From Seminavis robusta (taxonomy: Eukaryota > Bacillariophyta > Bacillariophyceae > Naviculales > Naviculaceae): a stretch of DNA of 64,000 bases. Below the pieces are notes generated by a model, which worked only from the letters and a program-made list of their open reading frames with translations, had not been told where the DNA came from and ran no database searches. Of this stretch, positions 20,913 through 31,802 are shown piece after piece. Location: positions 24,806 through 88,805 of the forward strand of contig CAICTM010000227.1 of the NCBI GenBank assembly GCA_903772945.1. Reading direction: 5' to 3'. Both the position numbers and the translations under genes were made by a program. The first letter of the stretch is position 1. Each line of letters opens with the position of its first letter.

Positions 20913-23900
20913 ATGAGCGACAGAAACAACCAGATCCAAGGCGATGGCAAAGATGAGCCAACAGCAGGTGTCAGGAACAAAAGGACGTCCATGGAAGCTG
21001 CGACAGAACCCCCTCGACGCCAGAGCTCCGATCGACGCCAGAGCTCCGATCAAGCGAATAGTAGGAAGAAACATGGTCTTCACAGAGACCCAAAGGAACT
21101 TGAGACAAAGATTGAATCTGCCAGGTTCAAACCATCCAATAATTCAAAGACACCAGGTGCCGTGAGCGTGGCGGCAACTCCCTTTAGCACATCAACTCAT
21201 TCGGAGGTGGACGATGTCACGCAAACAACCCGCACCCAGAATGCCACCGACCACTTGCCACAACAAGCCAAGATGAGGAAGTCTGGGCTACACAGAAACC
21301 CACAAGAGTTTGGCGAAAAGATCCAAGCTGCCAGAGTCAATTCAGAAAAGCCAGGTGCTGTGAGTGTGGCTGGAGTTCCCTCGTCCTCCAATAATAAATA
21401 CCCTCATTCCGCAAGTGCGGGAGGGGTGGCACATTCAACCAGTGTGGGGCAGCTTATTAACAGCATGAAGAAGCATGGGCTACAAAGAAACCCAATAGAT
21501 TTTCAGACAAAGGTTGATGCTGCCGGTGGATTGATCACAGGGGTGTCGAATCCAAACAAGCCGGGAGCGGTGAACGTGGCTGCAACTCCCTCCCTCTTGT
21601 CAGATCCTCCCACAGAAGTGACTCCACCCTCACAAGCAAGCATATGTGGCTCTTACAGTACTGGAAATGCATCCTCTGTGGCTCTTTCAGCTCGCATGCC
21701 ACCAAAAGCCAACACCAAACGGGGTCTACACCACAACCCTGGAGGGGTCACGACAAAGACTGATACAGCCAGGCCTATTCCAATCAATTATGGGCAAGCA
21801 AGGAATGACGCAAACAGCACTGTTACCAGTAGCATTGTCACATTAAGGGGCCTTCGCAAGAATCAATCTGTCACTACTCATGCAGAGGAATCAGGCACAG
21901 AGAAAATCACCACTACAACTTCCGTCATTGAAGACTCGGATCCAGTTTCCAGAATGAACCTTCAGAACCCTCAAATGGTACCAGAAACCATTACTAATGA
22001 TCTCAATGTGGGCCTGGTAGAAGCCATGGCAGTGGTAGAGGACTCCACCCGCCCCATCCTGCCTCATGCTCAACAAGTACACGATTTAGACCTCGAAGCA
22101 GAAAGGGAAGTTCAGTCAGAAAAGGAAGCTAAAGAAAGAGAATGCAGAAGAATTGGTCTAGTCATCATTGCAATCTCATTGTTGGTCCTGGCTCTTGGAC
22201 TTGGGTTTGGCCTTTCCACCCAAAAGGACAAAATCATTTTGTTGTCGGAGGCTCCTACGATCTATTTGTCCATGGAACCCTCGGAAGTTCCATCCTCTGC
22301 CCCCACTAGCTCCATGGATGCACTCATGATGGAGCTCCCAAGCTCTACTCTCGCAAGGATTGGCAGTAGTTCAAACCATCAATGGCATGCTTGGCAGTGG
22401 CTATCAAATCACAAGAATCTGACCAATCTCCCAAGATGGAGGATGGTGCAACTCTTTGCTTTGGCCACATTCTACTATGCCTTTGAGGGGCCCAAGTGGC
22501 CTGAGGATATTAAAAACAACTGGATGCAAGATGAGGGCAGGCTTGAGGATGAGTGTCTATGGTTCTCTTCTAGGTTTGGAGCAGTTGTTGATGGCCGCTA
22601 TGACCCCTACGATGAATTTTATTATGGTGTTGTCGAGCCATGCAAGGATGGGAAATACCAGCTTCTGATACTCAGTCACCTACTACTTGGTAATCTCACT
22701 CCAACTGTTCCCCCTGAGATTGCACTGCTCACTGATCTCTCCATTTTGGGCTTGCCTTCAAATGACATCAGTGCCTCGAAGGACACCCTGTTGCCATCAG
22801 AGCTGTTCAGGATGGAAAACTTGACAAGAATCAGTATTCATCTCAACGCACTTTGGGGAGAATTGCCCAGTGAGATTGGTCTAATGACAAGTTTGACATA
22901 CCTTCATGTTGGGGGGAACAAATTCAATGGCAGCCTACCGACTGAACTTGGGCTGTTGACCCGAATGGAGAAAATGTTCACGAAAGTGAATTCCTTCACA
23001 GGATCGTTGCCCACTGAGCTTTTGATGTTGACCAACATGGACACTATGCAGTTTTTTGAAAATGCCTTCTCTGGCTCTCTTCCAACTGAGCTGGGCCTGT
23101 TGACCAGCTTGACAGCCCTTGAAATTTCGGAAAATCCCTTCAATGGTACCCTTCCATCGGAGCTAGGAAGACTGACCAATTTGGATCGATTGACTCTTTG
23201 GTATAATCGATTCACAGGTCCTTTGCCAAGTGAGCTTGGGATGTTAACCAAAATGACTTATTTTGGCTGCTACCGGAATGCCTTCAATGGCAGTTTGCCA
23301 TCGGAGTTGGGAATGTTGACCGACTGGGGAGAAATGTTCTTTTATGGGAATGCCTTCACGGGATCCATACCAACTGAGCTTGGAATGTTAACCAGCATGA
23401 AAGGAATTTATCTGTTTCAGAACGCATTGACAGGCACTCTTCCAAGTGAGCTTGGTCTCCTGTCCAACATGACCGATCTTCAAGTTGCTCGAAACTCCCT
23501 CAGTGGGAGTGTCTCCACAGCGCTTGGGCTGTTGACTCATGTGAAGAAGTTGTACCTTTTTGACAATGCCTTTACGGGTTCTTTGCCAAGTGAGCTTGGT
23601 CTTATGACAAGTTTGAGTCGGCTAGAGCTGGATGCAAACTCTTTCAGTGGTCCCATACCGTATCAACTTGGGATGCTCACAAGCTTGGCATCACTCTACC
23701 TTTCGGAGAATTCCTTCACAGGCTCTTTGCCAAGCACACTAGGCAATCTGATCAGCATGGAAAGAATGTACATGGCTGGCAATGCCTTCACAGGCTCTTT
23801 GCCCAGTGAGTTTGGACTGCTAACCAACATCAAAATCCTGGACCTCTCTCAGAACTCTCTCCATGGATCACTACCATCTACCGAATTGGGAAGACTAGTC

Positions 23901-24440
23901 AATATAACGAGTTTGGACTTGTGGGGCAATTCTCTGTCTGGTTCTCTGCCAACAGAAGCTGGATTGCTGACACAGCTGACAGTTTTGAGTTTGAGAAGCA
24001 ATCTGTTGGATGGACGGTTGCCCAGTGAAGTTGGATTGCTGACACAACTGTCTGGTCTGTGGCTCAACGACTGTTCCTTCTCTGGTGCTCTTCCCAGCGA
24101 GCTTGGGTTGATGGAATCTTTGGAGATACTGAACCTCAGCAACAACTCTTTTGCAGGGTTGGTCATCTCTGAGTTGGGGCAGCTTTCAAATCTACGACAA
24201 CTGGATCTTTCATCAAGTCCACCCTCCCTGAGAGGGCCATTTCCTTTTGATTCCTTGCCCAGTGGTCTAGGCAGTCTGGATATCTCTGGCAGCCCTGGTT
24301 TGGTAGGCAGCATTCCAGAAGAGCTTTGCTTCCTTCAAAATTCTTCTTGTTTGCATTACGTGTTTTATGCTTCTGCTTTGCCTTGCTCCCTTGACTTTGA
24401 TTGTTCCAACTTGCTTTGCGGATGTCATTGTGGATGTTGA
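20913..24440 (+). CDS. large LRR transmembrane protein with repeated cytosolic GLxRNP motif
   Basis: A 1175-residue intronless protein from ATG 20913. The N-terminal about 410 residues are hydrophilic and contain at least three good copies of a motif like GLHRNPKELETKIEAAR followed by PGAVSVAATPS (about residues 54, 125 and 188), plus weaker ones near 270 and 313. A transmembrane helix (about 412-436) follows a Glu/Lys-rich heptad stretch. Then come PSEVPSSAPTS, a Trp/Cys-containing cap (DECLWFSS), and about twenty 24-residue plant-type LRRs of the form GSLPSELGLLTSLxxLxLxxN. A Cys-rich tail ends CGCHC. The topology implies LRRs outside and the repeated motif inside. No kinase domain is present. 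Such proteins are expanded in diatoms and are proposed receptors or adhesion proteins; ligands are unknown. Fragments of the same family lie at 1-101, 24555-24907 and 45111-46290. Confidence 0.88.
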   Translation: MSDRNNQIQGDGKDEPTAGVRNKRTSMEAATEPPRRQSSDRRQSSDQANSRKKHGLHRDPKELETKIESARFKPSNNSKTPGAVSVAATPFSTSTHSEVDDVTQTTRTQNATDHLPQQAKMRKSGLHRNPQEFGEKIQAARVNSEKPGAVSVAGVPSSSNNKYPHSASAGGVAHSTSVGQLINSMKKHGLQRNPIDFQTKVDAAGGLITGVSNPNKPGAVNVAATPSLLSDPPTEVTPPSQASICGSYSTGNASSVALSARMPPKANTKRGLHHNPGGVTTKTDTARPIPINYGQARNDANSTVTSSIVTLRGLRKNQSVTTHAEESGTEKITTTTSVIEDSDPVSRMNLQNPQMVPETITNDLNVGLVEAMAVVEDSTRPILPHAQQVHDLDLEAEREVQSEKEAKERECRRIGLVIIAISLLVLALGLGFGLSTQKDKIILLSEAPTIYLSMEPSEVPSSAPTSSMDALMMELPSSTLARIGSSSNHQWHAWQWLSNHKNLTNLPRWRMVQLFALATFYYAFEGPKWPEDIKNNWMQDEGRLEDECLWFSSRFGAVVDGRYDPYDEFYYGVVEPCKDGKYQLLILSHLLLGNLTPTVPPEIALLTDLSILGLPSNDISASKDTLLPSELFRMENLTRISIHLNALWGELPSEIGLMTSLTYLHVGGNKFNGSLPTELGLLTRMEKMFTKVNSFTGSLPTELLMLTNMDTMQFFENAFSGSLPTELGLLTSLTALEISENPFNGTLPSELGRLTNLDRLTLWYNRFTGPLPSELGMLTKMTYFGCYRNAFNGSLPSELGMLTDWGEMFFYGNAFTGSIPTELGMLTSMKGIYLFQNALTGTLPSELGLLSNMTDLQVARNSLSGSVSTALGLLTHVKKLYLFDNAFTGSLPSELGLMTSLSRLELDANSFSGPIPYQLGMLTSLASLYLSENSFTGSLPSTLGNLISMERMYMAGNAFTGSLPSEFGLLTNIKILDLSQNSLHGSLPSTELGRLVNITSLDLWGNSLSGSLPTEAGLLTQLTVLSLRSNLLDGRLPSEVGLLTQLSGLWLNDCSFSGALPSELGLMESLEILNLSNNSFAGLVISELGQLSNLRQLDLSSSPPSLRGPFPFDSLPSGLGSLDISGSPGLVGSIPEELCFLQNSSCLHYVFYASALPCSLDFDCSNLLCGCHCGC

Positions 24441-24554
24441 GTGGTTTCTTGGTCGCGATGCACCTTTTTAGTCTACCAAATGCATGTTTTGAATAACCTA
24501 TAGATATGCATATCCATCTTTCCCTCATTATTGTCGGCGGTACCTGGTAGTGGC

Positions 24555-24907
24555 AGTCGTCAGCATGCTAGTGAAATTGGGCTGATGGAATCCCTGCAGA
24601 CACTGAACCTTCGCAACAATTCCTTTCTTGGTTTGGTCATCTCCGATTTGGGGCAGCTTGGAAACCTACAAGAATTGGATCTTTCAGTGAGTCCACCGTC
24701 CCTGCAAGGACCATTCCTTTTGATTTCTTGCCCAGCAGCCTGGGTTACCTGAATATCTCTGGCAGTCCTGGTCTGGCAGGGACCGTTCCAGAAGAGCTCT
24801 GTTTCCTCCAAAACTCCTCTTGCTTTTATGATAAGGACGGGGATGCATCCCAGTGTTCGATAGACTTTGATTGTTCTTTGCTTTGTGGATGTGATTGTGA
24901 ATGTTGA
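24555..24907 (+). pseudogene. duplicated LRR 3' end, frameshifted
   Basis: Starting near 24570 the sequence repeats the last about 110 codons of the preceding LRR gene: IGLMESLQTLNLRNNSF, a DLGQLGNLQELDLS block, and SPPSLQGPF. At about 24712-24716 one T is missing compared with the intact gene (CCATTCC for CCATTTCC), so the frame breaks. In the shifted frame it continues with DFLPSSLGYLNISGSPGLAG, PEELCFLQNSSC, a DKDGDASQC insert and ends CGCDCEC at TGA 24905-24907. The copy has its own intact Cys-rich end, closer to the usual family tail than that of the full gene. Confidence 0.85.
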
Positions 24908-26329
24908 TGGGTGGTTCTTGCTGAGAGTTCTCTTTTATTGCCTTTTGTCTGCTGCACATCATATTATAGACAATTCTGTATGCCAGCAAAGGCAACCACA
25001 GGCCTCAACAAAATTATGGGCTGCCCACCACTCAGCGGACGTGTCTAGTCGAGCCGTGTCCTTATATGGCGGGATCATGAACCCGCAATACGTCTTTCCG
25101 AGCACTGATACGAAGAAGCTTGCTCCATGACGAATGCCTTTGTACAAATGCAGAAGCCGACCGACTATGCAGAAAGCTGAGACCCCAACAAAGCTTCTTT
25201 CACTTTGTCCTGGAAGGATCTTGTGGGAAAGGGGAAAAGTCAGCAACAAGAATCTCCATGGAAGATCGTGTTTCAGTGTTGGCATGCAGGCAGGGAAGCG
25301 CAATGTCAAAAGCTTCGTGGAAAGTCGAGACGTATCCACTTTCGCTCGCCAGCCATTGATACAACCCCAAATTTTACGAGTCGTCCCGTGGCTGTAGTAG
25401 CTACTCCCATTTGTGTGCGGGCGGTACACCGTTTTGCTCATGAGCAAGTCAATTGAAACAAGGGGCGGAAAGTGAACGTGCCATACACGTTCATCTTCGT
25501 GGTGAAAGGTCGGGCCTCGAGCCGTCCATTACGGCCAACGGAGTGTCACACACGGGTGTTGTCATTGCTTCCAGAGACCCAAAGCAACCTCCTCCGTACC
25601 GGTATCCATTTCACTGAATGATTCAATCGAATCGAGATCAATGCACGGGCCCGGGGTGTTCTTGCCGGGACGTTCCATTTCGTGGCGAACAGTACTCACG
25701 GAATCGAAGGATCAATCGATCCGTATGGACAAAGCAGTTAATATGTGTGGTGCATGCTGTTCGTCGCTGCGGGCTGCCCACCGCTGCCACCTCGTCGGAT
25801 GGAACTGTCCAAAAGCTGAAACCGCGACTGTCACTCGTCCGGATACAACTTTTGTTGTCGTGGTACGTACCGTTGCAGCTCTTCCTTGTCTTTCCGCTGG
25901 CTGGATCCGTGGTCGTGTTTCCGAGCTGCAAGAGGGTTAGCCCAGCGTTGTCCAAAGCCTTCTACTACCGGTAGCTGGAGCTAGATATCTAGATCACAAA
26001 CACTACCGGAAAAGGGATATCTTGAGAACGATGGCCACGTGATATAGTTTTGCCCGTCTCGGCTCGTGGCTAAGGGGACAAAGACGAACTACTAACCGCA
26101 TCGTAGAATAATGGTCTGTGTTCTAGTCAAAATAAACTGAGAGACATCAACAGCCAGTACAAGGCTTGTTCTCTCCCACTTCTATCTCTATAGCTAGCTA
26201 GTTGTAGATCTACCTCCAACGTCTTGGCAAAGAAGTCCGGGGCTCGCTTTGTGCCCCTTTTGAACGGCAGGAAGCGGCATCTTTGGGCATTGTCAGGCCG
26301 CTCTACAAGGGACAAATTTCTCTATTCAA
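24908..26329. other. intergenic, 1.4 kb, nothing recognised
   Basis: Frames of 80-160 codons occur on both strands, but none has recognisable motifs and they overlap each other in all frames. Probably decayed repeat DNA. Confidence 0.45.
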
Positions 26330-26890
26330 GCTTCGGCTAGGGTACGCCAATGACACGCTGCTGTATGCCAGAAGACAGGAGGACATCATAACAGGACAAT
26401 GATAGAAGAAGGGGGTGTAGCTGGGTTCCTTGGAGTGTACATTGGCAAGAAGACTTACCCTGGAGGGATCTGCCTAGTAAGCCAAACTGGGCTGATCGAC
26501 AGAATCATCAAGGGGCTGCACAGCCAAAATTTGCCAGCAGTAGACATTGGAGCCACAGGGTGTCTTGGCAACAATGAGCTTGGAGAACCTGCAGCTTGTG
26601 ATTTCAGCTATGGCAGTGTGATAGGCATGCTGCGGTACCTGTATGGACACTCTAGACCAGATCTTGGCTTTGGTGTAAGCCAATGTGCTGGGTTTGATAT
26701 CCGACCAAAGCGGAAGCATGAACTGGTCTCACAGGGATGGGGCAATACCTGAAGCAGACCCAAAGCAAAAGACTGAGGACTCATCCTGGAGCCCATCATC
26801 TCCACTGGGACCTACAGGGTGGATGCTTTCGTTGATGCTACTTGCTCCATTTTGGCCAGGCACGATACCCTGGCCACCTGCATGATGGAA
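26330..26890 (+). pseudogene. Ty1/copia reverse transcriptase-RNase H remnant
   Basis: Read across several frames, the sequence gives YANDTLLYARRQEDI (compare the copia YVDD box region), then GGVAGFLGVYIGKK, SQTGLIDRIIKGL, YGSVIGMLRYLYGHSRPDLGF and VSQCAGF, in the usual copia order. A shifted frame gives LILEPIISTGTYRVDAFVDA, the start of the RNase H part. Stops at about 26399-26404 and frame changes near 26740 and 26775 make it non-functional. No LTRs were identified around it. Confidence 0.8.
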
Positions 26891-28020
26891 AGAGTTGCCA
26901 TCAAGAAGGATCTTGCTGGGGCGTCATGCCTGCCAAAAGCATCCAATGTGTGCGGAATCGAATCTACGACTTACCGTGGCCCTAATGGGCGTCTTTGCAT
27001 GCAGAAAGAGATGAGTCCGCAGGTTCAGCCCAATTCCGTGACAACTCCAAGCAAAAGAATTCCAGCAATTTCCACATGTTTTATTCGACGGCTTCTGAAG
27101 TGCTTTGGTCGGACACACGGGCTTGGGTTGCAGCCAGTCCCCATGAAATTCTTCACCGCGATCAGGAGTGTCTTTCATCCGTGTTGGCTTGCGTGGGTGG
27201 AAAGACGGGGGAAAACCCACGGGTACCGTTGGATCAACAGAGAGTACTGTAGCAATTCTTTGGATTTTGATCGTACTGGATGAGGATGAAGATTGCTTTC
27301 CACAAGGTGTCAAGGTTAGGGCATTGTTGGAGTTTTACAGGATGAAGCAGGACGAAGACCCCTACCATGCACTCTTGTGCGATTACTTCCGCCTCATTGC
27401 TGGATCTTGGATTCGTGATGACAACCATCTTGTCGTGCCACTGTGTTCTCTTCCCAATGATGATCTGTCCAAGGTTCTTAGAAGATACCATTACAAAAAA
27501 TCATGGTTGTTCTCTGGAACTGAAGGTCGCTCCGTTTGAACTGCGCACAGCCACGAGTTGACGATTGCTTGCATTTCATTTTGAAATGTCCAGGAATGTA
27601 CAACCACTGTCTACGATGGAGGTCTCCGATTTGCAGGCGCCCTTTGGTTGGAAAATCAAGTACTCGACAAAGAATAGTCACATGCAGCACAACAAAAAAG
27701 AAAGTCCGAAAGTCCTCTGGGGGTACCCGTATTTCCATCCCTGACGGCAAAAGCGTGCATTGACATGCAATCAGTATTGCAGAGACTACACTAAAGTGCA
27801 ATAATGTCCAAACTTGTTTATTTCTTCCCCTTAGCGTTGCTCGTCGCAAAATCCGCACTTCGAAAATCCCAATAACAACCACTTTGGCTGCTGCATGCTT
27901 GTAGTCGACTCCCAGGGAACCGATTTGTTGTCTGTCGTAATACTACTAGTACATATTATAGCGGAACATGGTTGTCAGTGTCAAAGTTAGATCGTCAGGT
28001 GGCTGTAAGCTTTGTGAATG
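26891..28020. other. decayed sequence downstream of the copia remnant
   Basis: A frame at about 27246-27540 (plus) and one at about 27590-27890 read through but match no family I can name. Possibly further mobile-element debris. No gene is claimed. Confidence 0.4.
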
Positions 28021-28025
28021 TGGGT

Positions 28026-28041
28026 GGAGATAATAATCTCC
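28026..28041 (-). terminator. histone H2A mRNA 3' stem-loop
   Basis: On the minus strand, GGAGAT-TATT-ATCTCC followed by ACCCA and preceded by an A-rich AAAAAACAACA tract, 37 nt after the H2A stop. Six-bp stem, four-nt loop and ACCC flank match the architecture of replication-dependent histone stem-loops. Confidence 0.85.
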
Positions 28042-28078
28042 TGTTGTTTTTTGGGTTTTTCGTGTTGGTTGTAGCTCT

Positions 28079-28625
28079 CTACTTTCCGCTCTTCTTGGGA
28101 AGCAAGACGGCATGGATGTTGGGAAGAACACCACCACTGGCAATCGTCACACCTCCAAGCAGCTTGTTCAACTCTTCATCATTCTTCACGGCAAGAGTGA
28201 TATGACGGGGCACAATGCGGCTCTTCTTGTTGTCACGCGCAGCATTGCCAGCCAACTCCAAGATCTCAGCGCAGAGGTATCTAATAAGATGAGAGAACAA
28301 CAACGAGTATGAGTTACGAGTGTTTTGGGTTTGTGTCTTGCTACGGCGGGTCATCGACATAGTCAAACGTACTCTAGCACAGCCGCGAGGTACACAGGGG
28401 CTCCAGCACCCATACGGGTAGCATATTTGCCTTGACGCAGGTAACGACCGATACGACCAACAGGGAACTGAAGTCCAGCCTTGGCACTGGCGGTAGTGCT
28501 CTTCTTCTCTCCGCGACCTCCTTTTCCTTTTCCTGTTCAAATAAAGAGAGAACACAGTGAGAATCCATTACACAGCGGCGATAGTATCGTTGTTCCGTGC
28601 GCCATGGTCAAGTCTTACCGGACAT
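28079..28625 (-). CDS. H2A: histone H2A (three exons)
   Basis: Exons 28625-28619, 28532-28373 and 28280-28079 splice to 122 residues. The first exon is only seven bases (ATG TCC G). The product reads [14 protein letters not shown], then [71 protein letters not shown], and [21 protein letters not shown]. It packages DNA as an H2A-H2B dimer; the NDEEL acidic patch is intact. The C-terminus ends at KKSGK without an SQ-E/D-hydrophobic motif, so it is not H2A.X. Introns are 86 and 92 bp. Divergent from H2B, 1.1 kb away. Both introns and a histone stem-loop are present, which is unlike animal replication-dependent genes. Confidence 0.95.
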
Positions 28626-28789
28626 GATTGCAAAATTAGTGTATGTAGACTAAAAGGTTGTTTGATGTTGTTGTTTTCTCTTGAGAGAATTTGTGAGAGT
28701 GCCGTCGATGCAGCGGGTTTGTTCGCCTTCGGGGTTTGAGAGGGCTTCCGAAGCACACGGGCACGCCCAAAACGAGCAAGTCGCGTCAC

Positions 28790-28802
28790 TTTTGAATTTT
28801 GA
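28790..28802 (-). promoter_or_regulatory. shared histone upstream box (H2A)
   Basis: TCAAAATTCAAAA on the minus strand, 177 bp before the H2A ATG. It is the one-base-longer variant of the TCAAATTYAAAA box found before H2B, H3 and H4. Confidence 0.65.
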
Positions 28803-29587
28803 GCCCTCGGACACCGCGCCTAAAAATGAAAGTGAAAAGGCCCACGCTGTGGAAACATTTCCTCGCCCAACAGCTGAACGGGTCTTCTATCATAGCTCCG
28901 GGATACTGGTACCACCTGGTAGCGATAGAATACATGTACGTCAAGTGTTGCGAGTAGAGTAGAGGGGTTGAAGGTTGACTATTGGCAATGGATGCCGCTG
29001 TCAGTTGCATGTCCAAGCTAAACAATCCGTTTAGTAGGGGGTGCCGTCCGTACCAGACCGGTATCACCATGGGCCTGCGATTACTAGCTACAGTACCAGT
29101 AGTAACACTTGCTGAGTTCCTTGAACGGTTGTTTCACGTTTCCATTGCTGTACCTGCACCGTTTCAGTCGTCTTTGCCTTCTTTTGCCTGAAGCACCTCT
29201 ACTCCACACAGTATCATCAAGGCAATCATTCATGCACGACACGTTAGCTGCGTCTTTGCCGTACAATGCATCTAGTTATGCATAGTTGGTTTTTGTCGGA
29301 CAGCTGGGCTTGGACTGCGAAGACTTGATACTACGAGGTTAAGCCATCTTCCAGATAGCTATCTAGAGCAGGTACTACGGGTACGATGTAGCTAGCTAGC
29401 TAGCTACCTTTCGCTTGACTACATATAAGCTCTTCACTACCGTACAGTACTAGCTAGCTAGCTACCCGTAGAGTGGAAAAACCGGATGAACCGTTCAACA
29501 CAAGCAAGTGCCAATGGTTTGGCGTGTTGCCACCGACCCCAGAAAACCTTAGCCCTACTGAAAATATAACCCGCGGGCCCCACCGAT

Positions 29588-29599
29588 TCAAATTTAAAA
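29588..29599 (+). promoter_or_regulatory. shared histone upstream box (H2B)
   Basis: TCAAATTTAAAA, 176 bp before the H2B ATG; followed by CGGCTGGCTGG, which resembles TTGGCTGGCTTGG after the H3 box. Confidence 0.65.
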
Positions 29600-29763
29600 A
29601 CGGCTGGCTGGCGCTCGATGGAGGGAAACCCTCTTGGGCTTCGCCTCTCGGAAGACGCCATCACAAACTCTCACAAATTCGATAACCTCGAAACAACAAC
29701 AAGCACTCTCGCAGTCGATCAAGTTCATCTATCTTCGCTCCTTCAGCTTTTCTATTTTCAACC

Positions 29764-30201
29764 ATGGCCAAGACACCATCCAAGCAATCTGCCAAGACCC
29801 CCAAGAAGGCCGCCGGTGGCTCCAAGAAGTCCAAGAAGCGTACCGAAACCTATTCTTCCTACATCTACAAGGTGTTGAAGCAAGTCCACCCTGATACTGG
29901 TATCTCCAAGAAGGGCATGTCCATCATGAACTCCTTCATCAATGATATCTTTGAGCGCATTGCCACTGAAGCTGGAAAGCTTGCCACCTACAACAAGAAG
30001 GCCACCTTGAGTAGCCGTGAAATTCAGACCGCCGTTCGTTTGATGCTTCCCGGAGAGTTGTAAGTCAAATATAATGTCTGCGTTGTTGCTTGATTCGATT
30101 CGTGGACCTTTACTCACGCTAACTACACTTCTTTTCCGCGAAGGGCCAAGCACGCTGTCAGTGAAGGTACCAAGGCTGTTACCAAGTTTTCCAGCGCCTA
30201 A
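29764..30201 (+). CDS. H2B: histone H2B (two exons)
   Basis: Exons 29764-30059 and 30144-30201 splice across an 84-bp intron to 117 residues. The N-terminal tail is Lys/Ser/Pro-rich ([15 protein letters not shown]). The histone fold reads [42 protein letters not shown], and [17 protein letters not shown], and exon 2 supplies [18 protein letters not shown], the conserved C-terminal helix containing the ubiquitination-site lysine. It pairs with H2A in the nucleosome. The start lies at ACC-ATG. The intron falls inside the GEL-AKHA junction. An upstream box and 3' stem-loop shared with the other three histones are present. Confidence 0.96.
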
Positions 30202-30228
30202 ACAGTTCCAAAAACAAAACAAACAACA

Positions 30229-30244
30229 GGAGATTTTAATCTCC
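30229..30244 (+). terminator. histone H2B mRNA 3' stem-loop
   Basis: GGAGAT-TTTA-ATCTCC followed by ACCAA and preceded by CAAAACAAACAACA, 27 nt after the H2B stop. Confidence 0.85.
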
Positions 30245-30624
30245 ACCAACATGAGCAAAGACACCCATGCGACGATTTTCCCGTATTCTCTGACCCTGTC
30301 GGTACGTATGACAATGACAAACGAAACGGTTCCAGTAGATGCACATGCCAAACCCTGTACCACTAGTAGTCCCTAGCAGTTGACTTCATGACGCACCGCG
30401 AGAAACTCTAGTCTAACAAGTAACAACTAGTTTATGTATGACAAAAAATTCAAATAGTCTACATGTAGTAGCTATGGTTGTTAATGTGCGAGCTGATTGA
30501 CGACAACCTAGCTACTGTAGTTTGGAAACCAATGGCTACCTCCAGCGTCCTGTGCGTCGGGCGGTGCCTTTTCCTGTCATCAAGATAATTCATGGCAGAT
30601 CTGTGTTCCTCGACGATGCACTAT
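30245..30624. other. convergent intergenic region after H2B
   Basis: 380 bp between the H2B stem-loop and the Nudix gene end. No gene seen. Confidence 0.5.
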
Positions 30625-31434
30625 CTATCGCACCGCCTCATCCTCATATTGACTCCATTTCTCGGTTGCTGGGTCATACATTTTGGTCATTTGTTGTATA
30701 CTGCTGTTGCTTTTTGGGTTGGAACGGCAATGATCCAACGCCCATTGCACGGTTGGAAAGCAGATTTCCTTGTCTTCCACCTCGGCCTTAGACAGTAGTG
30801 CCACTTGTTGGGATTCCTTGGGACTCTCCGTATCTTTTCCGTGATTATTGTTGTAGTCTTCAATTTCTTGTTTTGCCTTGGATATTTCTTCCGCGTCGGT
30901 CAAGATGGCCTCGTAGACCAACTGTACCGACCCAGGGACATTGTAGACGGCTCGAAATTGAAGACTGGCCGGATCAAGGGTAACACCCGTTTCCTCCCAA
31001 ACTTCTCGCACGGCCGCTTCTCGTGACGTTTCACCATGCTCCATGTACCCTTGTGGGATTCCCCAGGTTCCCTTGCGGGGTTCAATGGATCGTTGGCCCA
31101 TGAGCACACTGTCGTCGTCGTCCAATGTCCGAACGACACAAGCCGCCACAATCTTGGGATTGGAATATTCAATGTAATCACATTGACTGCAACAGGCTCG
31201 CAGTCGTTCATCCCCTTGTGGTATTTGCAGGACCATTTCGGAACTGCCACAATTGCCGCAAAAATTGGGTACGGTGGGTTCAAAGAAGAGCCGTGTAGAG
31301 GAAGACTGTGATGGCGGCGACCAACATGATGTTGGAAACTTGGTCTGGGAGGAAAAAGGAACAAAACCAGAGGCAGAGTGCAACAAGAAAGCCGTCACCG
31401 CCAAGAAGAGGTTGGTATGCATGATGGTTGTCAT
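30625..31434 (-). CDS. Nudix hydrolase with zinc ribbon, plastid-targeted (NUDT23/FAD pyrophosphatase-like)
   Basis: A 269-residue protein. I chose the ATG at 31434 (MTTIMHTNLF) because it begins a signal peptide ending HSASGF-VPF, a diatom plastid cleavage motif; the frame extends 29 codons further. After a Ser-rich transit part there is a four-Cys zinc ribbon (CGNCG ... CSQCDYIEYSNPK), as in plant NUDT23. The Nudix box near residues 128-150 reads G-x5-E-x7-REV-x-EETGV (GYMEHGETS, REVWEETG), with all catalytic Glu residues. Plant homologues hydrolyse FAD and ADP-ribose in the plastid; the same substrate here is inference. The C-terminal 70 residues are charged and specific to this protein. 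Convergent with H2B. Confidence 0.88.
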   Translation of the reverse strand: MTTIMHTNLFLAVTAFLLHSASGFVPFSSQTKFPTSCWSPPSQSSSTRLFFEPTVPNFCGNCGSSEMVLQIPQGDERLRACCSQCDYIEYSNPKIVAACVVRTLDDDDSVLMGQRSIEPRKGTWGIPQGYMEHGETSREAAVREVWEETGVTLDPASLQFRAVYNVPGSVQLVYEAILTDAEEISKAKQEIEDYNNNHGKDTESPKESQQVALLSKAEVEDKEICFPTVQWALDHCRSNPKSNSSIQQMTKMYDPATEKWSQYEDEAVR

Positions 31435-31802
31435 GGTGGACACTACCAGTACAGGAATGAATGAACACAAAAATAGTGCAACGACATCGACCATGGCAAC
31501 AAGGGCCACCACAAGGTGCAAGCAACAAAGATCTTTGAAACCCGCAAAATCTTTGATGATTGCCTGACGTCAGTGCTGGCATATTTTTTAGCCTGTGGAG
31601 CAACAAAGCTCTCCTCAACCTTTTACACCCAAAGACCAAGGACCCGGACGCTACGAGGAGCTACATCTCTGTGAAACACTTCTCACTAGCTAGTAGTTTA
31701 AGGAGTACCAGTAGTTTGCTGCAACCACAGTGCCCTGCCATTACCAGTAGCTAGCTAGCGTGTTGAGACTTGGGCCCTTTTTAATCCGTAGCGAACGCAA
31801 AA
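31435..31802. other. upstream of the Nudix gene, nothing recognised
   Basis: About 370 bp containing the Nudix promoter region and TAGCTAGC runs near 31687 and 31750. No gene evidence. Confidence 0.4.

Larger units (their letters stand above)
28626..29763. other. divergent H2A/H2B promoter region
   Basis: This 1.1-kb interval carries the shared histone boxes at its two ends (listed separately). Its centre holds CTAG-type microsatellites at about 29388-29403 and 29449-29465, and no gene. Confidence 0.6.

Noticed and set aside
24441-24907. Second LRR tail as an alternative last exon of the intact LRR gene
   Set aside because: The copy is broken by a one-base deletion inside the shared region and the intact gene already has a full tail and stop, so a pseudogene is simpler.
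25618-25974. Frames of about 100-118 codons on both strands
   Set aside because: Cys/Arg-rich chance translations in all frames, no start context or homology.
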